A DNA stretch of 64,000 nucleotides. It comes from Bacteroidia bacterium (GTDB lineage: Bacteria; Bacteroidota; Bacteroidia; J057; JADKCL01). Under the pieces are notes generated by a model. The model did no database searches. It saw only the letters and a program-made list of their open reading frames with translations, and was not told the DNA's origin. The translations under genes were made by a program, and so were the position numbers. Each line of letters begins with the position of its first letter. Positions within the stretch are counted from its first letter, which is position 1. This document shows, piece after piece, positions 49,333-57,319 of the stretch. The DNA lies in NCBI GenBank assembly GCA_020635905.1, contig JACJYV010000001.1:744001-808000 (forward strand). The letters are read 5' to 3'.

Positions 49333-49492
49333 GGTCAAACTCAAAGGTCAATCAGCTGAAATTGGTTGGGCCGCTGGTCTGATTTTTGAGGAGAAACCAT
49401 CGGAAATGATCTCCAACCCTATCCGCCAGAGGTTGAGTTGAAGATAGCTAAATTTCTCCGGTTGGACTGTGGTTTTCTTCGGGTTTTCCAGC

Positions 49493-50467
49493 TTACCTGA
49501 CGATCCTGCGGGTGACGGTCTGCTCTCCGCTGTGCACGGTTACCAGATACACGCCCCCGGCCAGGTCAGGAAGTTGAAGGGTCTGTATTCCCTGCCCAAT
49601 CTCGCGGGTCAACAGCATCTGTCCCAGGGAATTGCGCAACTCCACCCGGGCGGGTGCGGGCAGTTTCAGGTTCAGGAATTCGGTCACGCGGGTGGGCCAG
49701 ATCTGCACCTCTTCCCGGGGCAACTCCGCGGTACCCAGCAGGGTGACTTCCTCTACCCTCACATCATCCACAAAGTAAAAGGCGCCATAGGTACCCGCCT
49801 CGCCCGAGGCAGACGCATTGGCCTGGGTATGGGTGGAGTCATCCCCCAAAAAATTGCCAATCGTGATCCAGGCCGCAGCCTCCTGGGCCACAATCGTATC
49901 CGAGATCAGGACCCAGTCCGTCACGTCATCCACAAAGGTGGTGGAGAGGACCTGGGGCGTAAAATTCAGGGGGCCGTCGTTGTTGCTCGTCGGCGAACTG
50001 ACCGAGAGATATGCGCCCAATTTGTCGATCGAGAATTCCATGAAATCGCCCAGGCTTGCGTAAAACTCCACCACATAGGCTTTGCCCACCTCCAGGGGGC
50101 TGCTCAGTTGGACCTGCACATATTGGCGCTGGTTGAAGTTGGGAATGGTATAAGACCACAAGCCCACCATCAGGTCGCCCGAGCGGGGCTGCTGATTTCC
50201 CTTGAGGCCGATGGGGCCGCCGTACTGGCTGAAAGGCTGAAAATTATAACAGGTGTCTGGAATGGTGGTGTAAAAAATCTGCGGGGAACCCGCGGTGGGA
50301 TTGACCCAATCCTGCATGTTTTGGTTGAATTGAAAGCCATACTGAATGCCGCAATAAGCCGTGAGGGTGTTTTCAAAACCTGGATTGGGGACCAGATTCT
50401 GCGCCCGGGCACAGGTGAGCAGCAAGACAAAAGACAAGAGAGTGGCAAGAGGTTTTAGCACGTTCAT
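49493..50467 (-). CDS. Secreted protein with T9SS type A sorting domain
   Basis: 324 residues from the ATG at 50467. Signal peptide LKPLATLLSFVLLLTCARAQ. The mature region starts NLVPNPGFEN, a common start of carbohydrate-binding-like jelly-roll modules in secreted Bacteroidota proteins, and continues with GDLMVGLWSY and FYFVDDVRVEEV, fitting a beta-sandwich. The last ~75 residues (VQIWPTRVTEFLNLKLP, VELRNSLGQMLLTREI, LAGGVYLVTVHSG, RRIVR) are the T9SS sorting domain. It is predicted to be moved across the outer membrane by the same system that uses PorE/PorP-type proteins. Confidence 0.82.
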   Translation of the reverse strand: MNVLKPLATLLSFVLLLTCARAQNLVPNPGFENTLTAYCGIQYGFQFNQNMQDWVNPTAGSPQIFYTTIPDTCYNFQPFSQYGGPIGLKGNQQPRSGDLMVGLWSYTIPNFNQRQYVQVQLSSPLEVGKAYVVEFYASLGDFMEFSIDKLGAYLSVSSPTSNNDGPLNFTPQVLSTTFVDDVTDWVLISDTIVAQEAAAWITIGNFLGDDSTHTQANASASGEAGTYGAFYFVDDVRVEEVTLLGTAELPREEVQIWPTRVTEFLNLKLPAPARVELRNSLGQMLLTREIGQGIQTLQLPDLAGGVYLVTVHSGEQTVTRRIVR

Positions 50468-50657
50468 GAAGGGGTGTTTTTTAAGGTTTTGCATGACTCA
50501 AAATTACCCAACCTGAGAAAGGGAGTCAAACCAAATAGGGTGCAAAAATGAATGGGTGATTTTTTGGGGGATAGGTCCAGCGGGGTAAACTGCAGGAATT
50601 TAAGGCAAATTCCCTTTTTCTAAAAGGTCACCAGCCTTTTCTGGCCCTGGTGATTTG

Positions 50658-51515
50658 TTATTCACTTCTCTCGTCCTCCTTGGGTGCTGAAAGCTCTCCA
50701 AATGATTCATTTTGTTCTGGAAGGTAGTTGTCTGAAGAAATCACCTTTTGACCGGTTTCTTTTTCAAGTGCTTTTCTCGCATCACCTGCAACTTTTCCCC
50801 CTCTTTGAGCAGCATCCCTGTTCTCCATGAACCCTTGAGCATCATTTGCTCGTGTAATTTCAGTGGTTGAAGCTTCACCAAGCATAGAAAAAATCAGTTC
50901 AAGATCAGTCATGTGATCCCTGAGGTTTTCCTTTTCTAATTTTTTCAGCCTTTTATACTCGCCTGGAGTTAATCCAAATGCGGCTTTCGAAATTTCCGCG
51001 GTTAAAATTGCATATTCAATTGATTGCTTTATTCCCCTTTTATCCCATTCACTGGTTAATTCTTCCCGAATTGCAATGCTACGCATCCTTTTTTCAATCC
51101 AATCTTCGGGATAGCCTTTTGCCTTATATAACTCGCGCGCTCTTTTCGATGCCAATTCTGGATCATCAATTTCCTCCAGTCGTTCAAATCCAACCTGAGC
51201 AAGCCAGCGCTTAAACGGTTCTGCCTTAGGAGATGGAATTGATTGAATAATGCGGAGCAGCCCTTTCGTATCAGAACAATCTGTTTTGTACTTTTTACCA
51301 TCGTCTGATTCCAGTTTCAGTTGTACGATAATTTCGTACAACTGGTCAAACCCTTCCCTAACCAGCTTCCTTTTCAGGTCACTCCAGTATCTCCGTGAGT
51401 TATTACTGTCCGTCAATACCCCTATTACATCAATCACGGAAAAGAACCATTTTTCAAGTTCAGCATCCCAGTAAGACCTGATTTTTCTGTCTTCAAAAAG
51501 TTTGACATTGCCCAT
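50658..51515 (-). CDS. Bro-N/DinD-like phage antirepressor family protein
   Basis: 285 residues. The N-terminal Bro-N domain (KIRSYWDAELEKWFFSVIDVIGVLTDSNNSRRYWSDLKRKL) is a DNA-binding module of phage antirepressors and baculovirus Bro proteins. The middle (SPKAEPFKRWLAQVGFERLEEIDDPELASKRARELYKAKGYPEDWIEKR) and the region AFGLTPGEYKRLKKLEKENLRDHMTDLELIFSMLGEAST match chromosomal DinD-type proteins of bacteria outside prophages. No other phage gene is close by. The start lies 10 bp from the preceding small gene, so the two may form a unit. Confidence 0.8.
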   Translation of the reverse strand: MGNVKLFEDRKIRSYWDAELEKWFFSVIDVIGVLTDSNNSRRYWSDLKRKLVREGFDQLYEIIVQLKLESDDGKKYKTDCSDTKGLLRIIQSIPSPKAEPFKRWLAQVGFERLEEIDDPELASKRARELYKAKGYPEDWIEKRMRSIAIREELTSEWDKRGIKQSIEYAILTAEISKAAFGLTPGEYKRLKKLEKENLRDHMTDLELIFSMLGEASTTEITRANDAQGFMENRDAAQRGGKVAGDARKALEKETGQKVISSDNYLPEQNESFGELSAPKEDERSE

Positions 51516-51525
51516 AGTAGTGAAT

Positions 51526-51741
51526 CTACCAATTTTTCAAGTTCGCTTTATCAATAATTTCCCAGAATTTTCCCTGGTTGGAAGTGATGATCTCCATATC
51601 TGATGAGGCCCGTATGTGAATTCTTTTCCTTGATTTTCCACCTCCTTTCCCCAACTTGCCGACTGGTTCTATGACAATTTCAGCCTCCCCCATTTCAGGG
51701 TAAAAAAATTTACCCTGCAACCAAATCCAGCATTGAGGCAT
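51526..51741 (-). CDS. Small hypothetical protein next to the Bro-N gene
   Basis: 71 residues from the ATG at 51741; an upstream start at 51783 would fall inside the dispersed repeat. N-terminal MPQCWIWLQGKFFYPEMGEAEIVIEP is strand-like, followed by a basic stretch (GGGKSRKRIHIRASSD) and a helix (QGKFWEIIDKANL). No family recognised. Weak coding support: it rests mainly on the frame being open and the tight 10 bp spacing to the next gene. Confidence 0.4.
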   Translation of the reverse strand: MPQCWIWLQGKFFYPEMGEAEIVIEPVGKLGKGGGKSRKRIHIRASSDMEIITSNQGKFWEIIDKANLKNW

Positions 51742-51774
51742 CTTATTTGCTGCGAAACAAGTAGTGGGAACCTC

Positions 51775-51885
51775 TAAAAACAAAGAAGGTCAAGGCGGGC
51801 GCATTTGAAGAAAGCGGAGTTTACTAAGGTAAATGAGCATTTCTGAAACAAGCCCAACGCAGAGATTCAAAGTTTTTCGAGGTGA
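51775..51885 (-). repeat. Inverted copy of the dispersed ~114 bp repeat
   Basis: The complement reads CTTTGAATCTCTGCGTTGG, CTTGTTTCAGAAATG, TTACCTTAGTAAACTCCGCT, CGCCTTGACCTTCTTTG and TTTTTAGAGGTTCCC, the same block order as the array at 5.1-6.6 kb. Confidence 0.85.
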
Positions 51886-51934
51886 CATAGATTTTTATGC
51901 GTAATCACTTACACTCTAAAAACAAATTCAAAGA

Positions 51935-54298
51935 ATGAAAAGAACCATTTTGTTTACACTCTTGCTGCTTTCAGCCGCAGTCGCTTTTGCGCAAAACATT
52001 ACCCTCAGCGGGTATGTCAAAGACCTGGACACGGGCGAACCCCTGATTGGGGCTTCTGTCTTTGAAACCCGCTCGGGCAAGGGCAGCATTTCCAACGAAT
52101 ACGGCTTTTACAGCCTCACTTTGCCTTCAGACAGCATCGTGCTGCGGGCTTCCTACGTGGGATTTCAGGCCATGGAATTCCGCCTCAAACCTACAGCCAG
52201 CCTCCAGTTCATGATCAACCTCAAGCCCAATCTGGTGCTGGATGAGGTACAAATCACAGCCAGCGAACTGGAGCGCATCGAGGAACAAACCCAGATGAGC
52301 ACGGTGGAGATTTCTATGGAAAAGGTCAAGGCCCTGCCCGTATTGCTGGGCGAAAAGGACATCCTCAAAACCATACAACTCATGCCCGGGGTGCAGTCGG
52401 GCAGTGAGGGTTCGAGTGGAATCTATGTGCGGGGCGGGGGCACCGACCAAAATCTGATCCTGCTTGACGGGGTGCCCATCTACAATGCCTCTCACCTGTT
52501 TGGTTTTTTCTCGGTCTTCAATGCCGACGCCATCAACTCGGTGAAATTGATCAAGGGGGGATTTCCGGCCCGCTACGGGGGGCGTCTGTCTTCCGTGCTG
52601 GACATCCGCATGAAGGAAGGCAATATGAAAAAGTACCACGCCGAAGGCACGGTGGGCATTGTGGCCTCCAAACTGACCATTGAGGGGCCAATCGTGAAGG
52701 ATAAAACCTCATTCATCGTGTCGGGTCGCCGCACCTACATCGACCTGCTGTCGCGGCCTTTCATCGCCCTGGCCGCCAAATCCCAGGGTGATGCAGCTGA
52801 CGGAGGCTATTATTTCTGGGATCTCAACGCCAAGGTCAACCACAAATTCTCCGAAAACAGCCGCCTCTATGCCTCGGGTTATTTTGGGCGGGATCGGTTT
52901 TTTGCCAATCTGAAGGACAATTACCAGGATGGACAATCCAAATATGAAGAGGCCAATAAATTCAATCTAAACTGGGGAAATGCCATTTTTGCCCTGCGCT
53001 GGAATCGTATCCTTTCACCCAAACTGTTTGCCAACGTGACCGGCACTTACAGCCAGTACCAGTTTGGGGTGGGCATCAACAGTGAGACCAAACAGACCAT
53101 CAATGACACCACAACCAGCGAGGCATTTGTGGCCCAGTACCTTTCAGGCATTCGTGACCTCTCGGCCAAGGTCGATTTTGACTATCTTCCTTCGCCCAAT
53201 CACACCATTCGCTTCGGGGGAGGCGATACCTACCATACCTTTACCCCGGGTGTCAATCAATTAAAATACTCGGAAACCGACACTGTGCTGACTGACACCA
53301 CCTATGGCTCGGTCAAGCAGTTTGCCCACGAGCACTGGGTCTATATCGAGGACGACTGGGAGGTTTCGGCCCGGCTGAAGATCAACGGAGGACTGCACTT
53401 TTCGGGATTTTTGGTGGGGGATAAATGGTACGCCAGCCTGCAACCCCGGATTGCGGCCCGCTTCCTGATCGACGATCAGTCCTCGATCAAGGCCTCCTAT
53501 GCCCGCATGACCCAGTTTCTGCACCTGCTGACCAATCCCTCCATCGGGTTGCCTACCGACTTGTGGGTGCCGGTCACCAAAAAAATTGGTCCCCAGTGGG
53601 CCGACCAGTGGGCCATTGGCTACGCCCGCAGCCTGCCAGCAGGCTTTCAGGTGACGGTAGAGGCCTATTACAAGGAGATGCACAACGTAATCGACTACAA
53701 GGAAGGCAGCAGTTTCCTCGGCGACTCCAAAGACTGGCAGGATAAAGTGGTGGTGGGCCGGGGCAACAGTTACGGGGCAGAATTCCTGCTGGAACGCAAA
53801 ATCGGCAAGACCTCGGGCTGGATTGGCTACACCCTCAGCTGGACCAACCGCCAGTTTGACGACCTGAACTTTGGAAAGCCTTTCCCCTACCGCTACGATC
53901 GCCGCCACGACATTGGGCTGGCCGTGACCCATACCTTCAACGAAAATGTGGACATTGGGCTGGTGTGGGTGTATGGCACGGGGAATGCCATTACCCTGGG
54001 TCAGGAGCAATACGGCGGTCTGCGCAACTTTGGGCAGGGCTTTTTCTGGCCCATCGAGTACTACGGTTCCCGCAACAGCTACCGCATGCCCTCCTACCAC
54101 CGTCTGGATATTGGGGTGAATCTGCACAAAAAGATGAAGCGCCATACCCGTACCTGGAGTTTTGGCCTCTATAATGCCTATTCGCGTCAAAACCCCTTTT
54201 TCCTCTACTTCAAGACGAATAATCAAAACCAGCGGGGATTGTACCAGATCAGTCTGTTCCCGGTCATTCCCAGTGTTTCCTACAGCTTTAAATTCTGA
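51935..54298 (+). CDS. TonB-dependent outer-membrane receptor
   Basis: 787 residues. Signal peptide (~1-19, ILFTLLLLSAAVAFAQ); CarboxypepD_reg-like domain (~22-100: NITLSGYVKDLDTGEPLIGA, GFYSLTLPSDSIVLRASYVGF); plug domain (~115-235: LGEKDILKTIQLMPGVQSGS, SGIYVRGGGTDQNLILLDGV, GGFPARYGGRLSSVLDIRMKEG); then the beta barrel ending in a terminal Phe (PSVSYSFKF). It imports a ligand into the periplasm with TonB energy. The lipoprotein gene follows 7 bp downstream, the common receptor/DUF4249 pairing in Bacteroidota. The ligand is unknown. Confidence 0.93.
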   Translation: MKRTILFTLLLLSAAVAFAQNITLSGYVKDLDTGEPLIGASVFETRSGKGSISNEYGFYSLTLPSDSIVLRASYVGFQAMEFRLKPTASLQFMINLKPNLVLDEVQITASELERIEEQTQMSTVEISMEKVKALPVLLGEKDILKTIQLMPGVQSGSEGSSGIYVRGGGTDQNLILLDGVPIYNASHLFGFFSVFNADAINSVKLIKGGFPARYGGRLSSVLDIRMKEGNMKKYHAEGTVGIVASKLTIEGPIVKDKTSFIVSGRRTYIDLLSRPFIALAAKSQGDAADGGYYFWDLNAKVNHKFSENSRLYASGYFGRDRFFANLKDNYQDGQSKYEEANKFNLNWGNAIFALRWNRILSPKLFANVTGTYSQYQFGVGINSETKQTINDTTTSEAFVAQYLSGIRDLSAKVDFDYLPSPNHTIRFGGGDTYHTFTPGVNQLKYSETDTVLTDTTYGSVKQFAHEHWVYIEDDWEVSARLKINGGLHFSGFLVGDKWYASLQPRIAARFLIDDQSSIKASYARMTQFLHLLTNPSIGLPTDLWVPVTKKIGPQWADQWAIGYARSLPAGFQVTVEAYYKEMHNVIDYKEGSSFLGDSKDWQDKVVVGRGNSYGAEFLLERKIGKTSGWIGYTLSWTNRQFDDLNFGKPFPYRYDRRHDIGLAVTHTFNENVDIGLVWVYGTGNAITLGQEQYGGLRNFGQGFFWPIEYYGSRNSYRMPSYHRLDIGVNLHKKMKRHTRTWSFGLYNAYSRQNPFFLYFKTNNQNQRGLYQISLFPVIPSVSYSFKF

Positions 54299-54305
54299 AC
54301 CTGCC

Positions 54306-55214
54306 ATGAAAAAATTCATTCCATATATCACTTTGCTCCTGCTTCTCACCGCTTTGTCGGGTTGTGAAAAAGAAATCCCCTTCAAGGAAGATGTGGTCCG
54401 CCCCAAACTGGTGGTCAACTGCCTTTTTTCAAACGATTCCACCTGGCAGGCCCACATTTCGCACAGCACCACGGTGCTGGACTCCAATTACTTTTACCCG
54501 GTCACGGATGCTGCGGTGCAGGTATTTGACGGGTCGGGAAATGTGGTGGCGACCCTGCAGTCCACGAATAACGGATATTATGAGGCAGCAGGGTTCACTC
54601 CCGCTCCCAGCCAGACCTACCGTCTGGAAGCCAGCGCGCCAGGTTACGAAAGCGTGTCTGCCACGGATCGCACCCCGGGCGAGGTGTTTATCACTTCCAT
54701 TGATACCGTTTCAGTCCAAAATCAAAACGGAAATACTGATCTGGAGGTGACGATCACCTTTACAGATCCCGCCGGGGAGTCCAATTACTACCTGATCGAC
54801 GTACTGCGCTGGCAACAATTCATTTTCGATGTGGACACCTTAAATTTCAGCAGTTTCAGTTCGCTGGCCTGCAATGATCCCAATATTGAGACCGACAACG
54901 GGTTCAGTCTGGATGGTTTCAATTCCAACCTTTACACCACCATCCTGCTGCGTGACCGCAACTTTGACGGACAGAACTATTCCCTCAAATTTACCATCCC
55001 CTACTGGTCGGATATGTACCTGCGCAATGTGAGTGCCATCATCGGCCTCACCGCCAGCAGCGAGGCATTTTTCAACTACCGCCGCTCCCTCGACGCCTAC
55101 AACCGCGTCTATGGCGACCCTTTTGCCCAACCTGTGCAGGTGTACACCAACGTCAGCAATGGCCATGGCATTTTTGCAGGCGGCACAAGGACGGTGTGGG
55201 AAATGATCTTTTAG
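54306..55214 (+). CDS. DUF4249-like lipoprotein, partner of the TonB receptor
   Basis: 302 residues. Lipoprotein signal FIPYITLLLLLTALSGCEKE with lipobox LSGC. The mature N-terminus (LVVNCLFSNDSTWQAHISHSTTVLDSN, AAVQVFDGSGNVVATLQ, YRLEASAPGYESVSATDRTP) shows the beta-sandwich repeats of DUF4249 proteins, which sit behind TonB receptors and may bind or deliver the ligand. The start is the ATG at 54306; upstream codons lie inside the receptor gene. It converges with the hydrolase, 10 bp apart. Confidence 0.85.
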   Translation: MKKFIPYITLLLLLTALSGCEKEIPFKEDVVRPKLVVNCLFSNDSTWQAHISHSTTVLDSNYFYPVTDAAVQVFDGSGNVVATLQSTNNGYYEAAGFTPAPSQTYRLEASAPGYESVSATDRTPGEVFITSIDTVSVQNQNGNTDLEVTITFTDPAGESNYYLIDVLRWQQFIFDVDTLNFSSFSSLACNDPNIETDNGFSLDGFNSNLYTTILLRDRNFDGQNYSLKFTIPYWSDMYLRNVSAIIGLTASSEAFFNYRRSLDAYNRVYGDPFAQPVQVYTNVSNGHGIFAGGTRTVWEMIF

Positions 55215-55224
55215 GGGGTCAGGC

Positions 55225-56130
55225 TCACCAATACCCCCCGGGAATATCCACGGGGTTTCGTTCCAGCTCTTCCAGCATGGGCAGAATCTGATCCACAATG
55301 TGGTCGTGCATGCTCCACATGATGAAATGGTCCTTGCCTGCAAGGGTATCCAGGCTCAATTGAGGACAATTGACCATCATTTGCTGCGCATAAAATGCAT
55401 TGCCAGCCGGGACCAGGTCGTCAGCCAGGCCCTGCACCACCGTGACCGGGCACCTGATGCCCTCCAATTTGGGCTTCATCAGGATTAATTCATCTTTCAA
55501 GGCCAGAATCTCCTGGTTGCTGACCCGAAAGGAAGGGGGAATAAAGGAGCGGACCAGCCACCAGTTGAGAGGCTTTTGCCACCAATTTTCAGGCTCCAGA
55601 TCGGGGTCAATCGAGCCGGCTACAATCACCAGGCCCTGGACCCTTTCGGGAATGTCAATGGCCGAACGGCAAATCACGGGCCCTCCGTAGGAGTGGCCCA
55701 CCAAAATGGAACCGCGGCGGCCGTATTTTTCCAGTATTTGCCGAAAGTCGTAGGCCTGCAATTCCAGCGATTCCTCGCTGCGACCGTATTCGCTGTACCC
55801 AAATCCAGGACGATCCACCGCCACCACCTGCGCCTTTTCCAGCAAACGACGATCCCCCAAAAACTTTAGCATATCCGAAGAGGAGCCCGGCGAGCCATGC
55901 ACCATCAACACCAGGGGCAGGCTGGTATCACCCACATGGGTATAATGCATGGTACGCGTCCAGGCTGTGTAGGTCCCAAATTCAACCTCTGTGACTCCCA
56001 TTTCAGCCAATTCCTTGCGCTGCGAACTTTCGCTTTTGCGCAGGGACATGAACCCCAGTTTGTAGCTTACAAACAGAGCCACAATCAGGATCAGGGGGAT
56101 GTAGCGTTTTTTGAATCTCAGGTTTGCCAT
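55225..56130 (-). CDS. Alpha/beta hydrolase, membrane-anchored
   Basis: 301 residues from the ATG at 56130. N-terminal membrane helix (YIPLILIVALFVSYKLGF). The alpha/beta-hydrolase fold shows the oxyanion loop LMVHGSPGSSSD, nucleophile elbow VGHSYGGP (Ser), an acid in GLADDLVP, and the catalytic His in GKDHFIMW. The substrate is unknown; such anchored family members include esterases and lipases. It is convergent with the lipoprotein gene and divergent from the SGNH gene. Confidence 0.88.
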   Translation of the reverse strand: MANLRFKKRYIPLILIVALFVSYKLGFMSLRKSESSQRKELAEMGVTEVEFGTYTAWTRTMHYTHVGDTSLPLVLMVHGSPGSSSDMLKFLGDRRLLEKAQVVAVDRPGFGYSEYGRSEESLELQAYDFRQILEKYGRRGSILVGHSYGGPVICRSAIDIPERVQGLVIVAGSIDPDLEPENWWQKPLNWWLVRSFIPPSFRVSNQEILALKDELILMKPKLEGIRCPVTVVQGLADDLVPAGNAFYAQQMMVNCPQLSLDTLAGKDHFIMWSMHDHIVDQILPMLEELERNPVDIPGGYW

Positions 56131-56254
56131 GGTAAGGTGGTTTTCTGAAAAACCAATTTCGGAAAAATTTGTTTGGGTGAAACAAGCAGGGAACATTGGA
56201 TTTCGAGCCCCTGAACCTTTGCTTGCAGGAAAATTATTTTACTCCCAAAAACCC

Positions 56255-56262
56255 TATCTTTG
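56255..56262 (+). promoter_or_regulatory. TAnnTTTG -7 box abutting the SGNH-hydrolase gene
   Basis: TATCTTTG lies 4 nt before the ATG at 56267, like the rlmD promoter. A TTG lies 29 nt further upstream, more than the usual spacing. It implies a leaderless or ultra-short-leader mRNA. Confidence 0.55.
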
Positions 56263-56266
56263 CGCC

Positions 56267-57265
56267 ATGCGCAAAAGTAAAAAACTCATCAAATTTACCC
56301 TTATTGGCGGGGTCGTGCTGCTGATCGCAGGCGAACTGGTCGCCCGCTTTGTGCTGGGTCTGGGCGATCCGCCCCTTTACCGCACAGATCCCGATTACGA
56401 ATACATCCAGGTCGAAAACCAGGACCTGAAACGGTTTGGGCAGCATTATTTTACCAATGAATTTGCCATGCGCAGTCTGCCTCTTTCCGACACGGACGCG
56501 GTGCGCATCCTCAAGATCGGCGATTCAGTCATCAACGGGGGGGCCATGACCGACCACGACAGTCTGGCCAGCACCCTGCTGGAAAAACGCCTGCAAAATG
56601 ATTTCGCGACTGATATCCGTGTGCTCAATATCTCATCAGGCAGTTGGGGCCCTGACAACGCGGCCGCCTTCCTGAAAAAGCACGGCGATTTTGATGCCAA
56701 AGCCATCGTGCTGGTTTTCAGCAGCCATGACCTCTTCGACAACATGTCATTCAAGGGCATTGTGGGCAATAATCCCTCCTTCCCTGACCAAAAACCCCTC
56801 TTTGCGTTGCAGGAAGGGATCGAACGCTACCTGTTGCCCCGCTTTTTCAAAAGCAAAAAGCTTCAGGGCAATAAGATCAACGGGATCGACACGGAAGGCA
56901 CCACTTATAACTCAGGCTGGGCCTGGTTTGCTGATCTGGCCAAACAAAAGCACCTGCCCATTCTGGCCGTGGTCCACCCCACCCTGCGCGAGGTGGAGGC
57001 GGGCGCCTATAACGAACAGGGCACCCAATTGGTCGCCTATCTGGATTCCCTGGGCATTCCCACCCTGCTGGAATTGAATTCTCCCCCCGACAAAAGCATG
57101 TACCGCGACGACATCCATTATAACGAAAAAGGCCAGCGCTTCCTCTTTTCCGAACTTCTCCCCTGGATGAAGGAAACGGTGGACGATATTATGTTTCCCG
57201 CGCAAACCATGGATACGTTGGTCATGGCCGAAAGCTTTGAGGAGCGAGTTTCGGGTAGCGAGTAA
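56267..57265 (+). CDS. SGNH/GDSL-type hydrolase, membrane-anchored
   Basis: 332 residues from the ATG at 56267; the longer upstream frame overlaps the divergent hydrolase and the promoter box. N-terminal helix (LIKFTLIGGVVLLIAGELVARFVLG). Catalytic blocks: GDSVINGG (block I, Ser), GSWGPDNAA, an FSSHDLFDN block where a GxND might be expected, and DDIHYNEKG (block V, Asp and His). It is probably a periplasmic-facing esterase acting on sugar or lipid esters. The C-terminal residues run into low-complexity GAG-rich DNA, so the exact end may have drifted. Confidence 0.82.
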   Translation: MRKSKKLIKFTLIGGVVLLIAGELVARFVLGLGDPPLYRTDPDYEYIQVENQDLKRFGQHYFTNEFAMRSLPLSDTDAVRILKIGDSVINGGAMTDHDSLASTLLEKRLQNDFATDIRVLNISSGSWGPDNAAAFLKKHGDFDAKAIVLVFSSHDLFDNMSFKGIVGNNPSFPDQKPLFALQEGIERYLLPRFFKSKKLQGNKINGIDTEGTTYNSGWAWFADLAKQKHLPILAVVHPTLREVEAGAYNEQGTQLVAYLDSLGIPTLLELNSPPDKSMYRDDIHYNEKGQRFLFSELLPWMKETVDDIMFPAQTMDTLVMAESFEERVSGSE

Positions 57266-57319
57266 CGAGAAACGAGTCGCGGGAATTCTCGTAGCTCGTG
57301 GCCTGCAGCTTGCAGCTGT
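57266..57319. other. Short low-complexity spacer
   Basis: GAGTAACGAGAAACGAGTCGC and CTGCAGCTTGCAGCTG, similar in style to the 2520-2830 spacer. Confidence 0.4.

Noticed and set aside
50658..51515. Prophage remnant
   Set aside because: Only a Bro-N/DinD-like gene is present, with no integrase, structural or lysis genes, and chromosomal DinD homologues are common.
53261..54487. 408-codon minus-strand frame over the TonB receptor
   Set aside because: Antisense shadow of a well-supported receptor gene.
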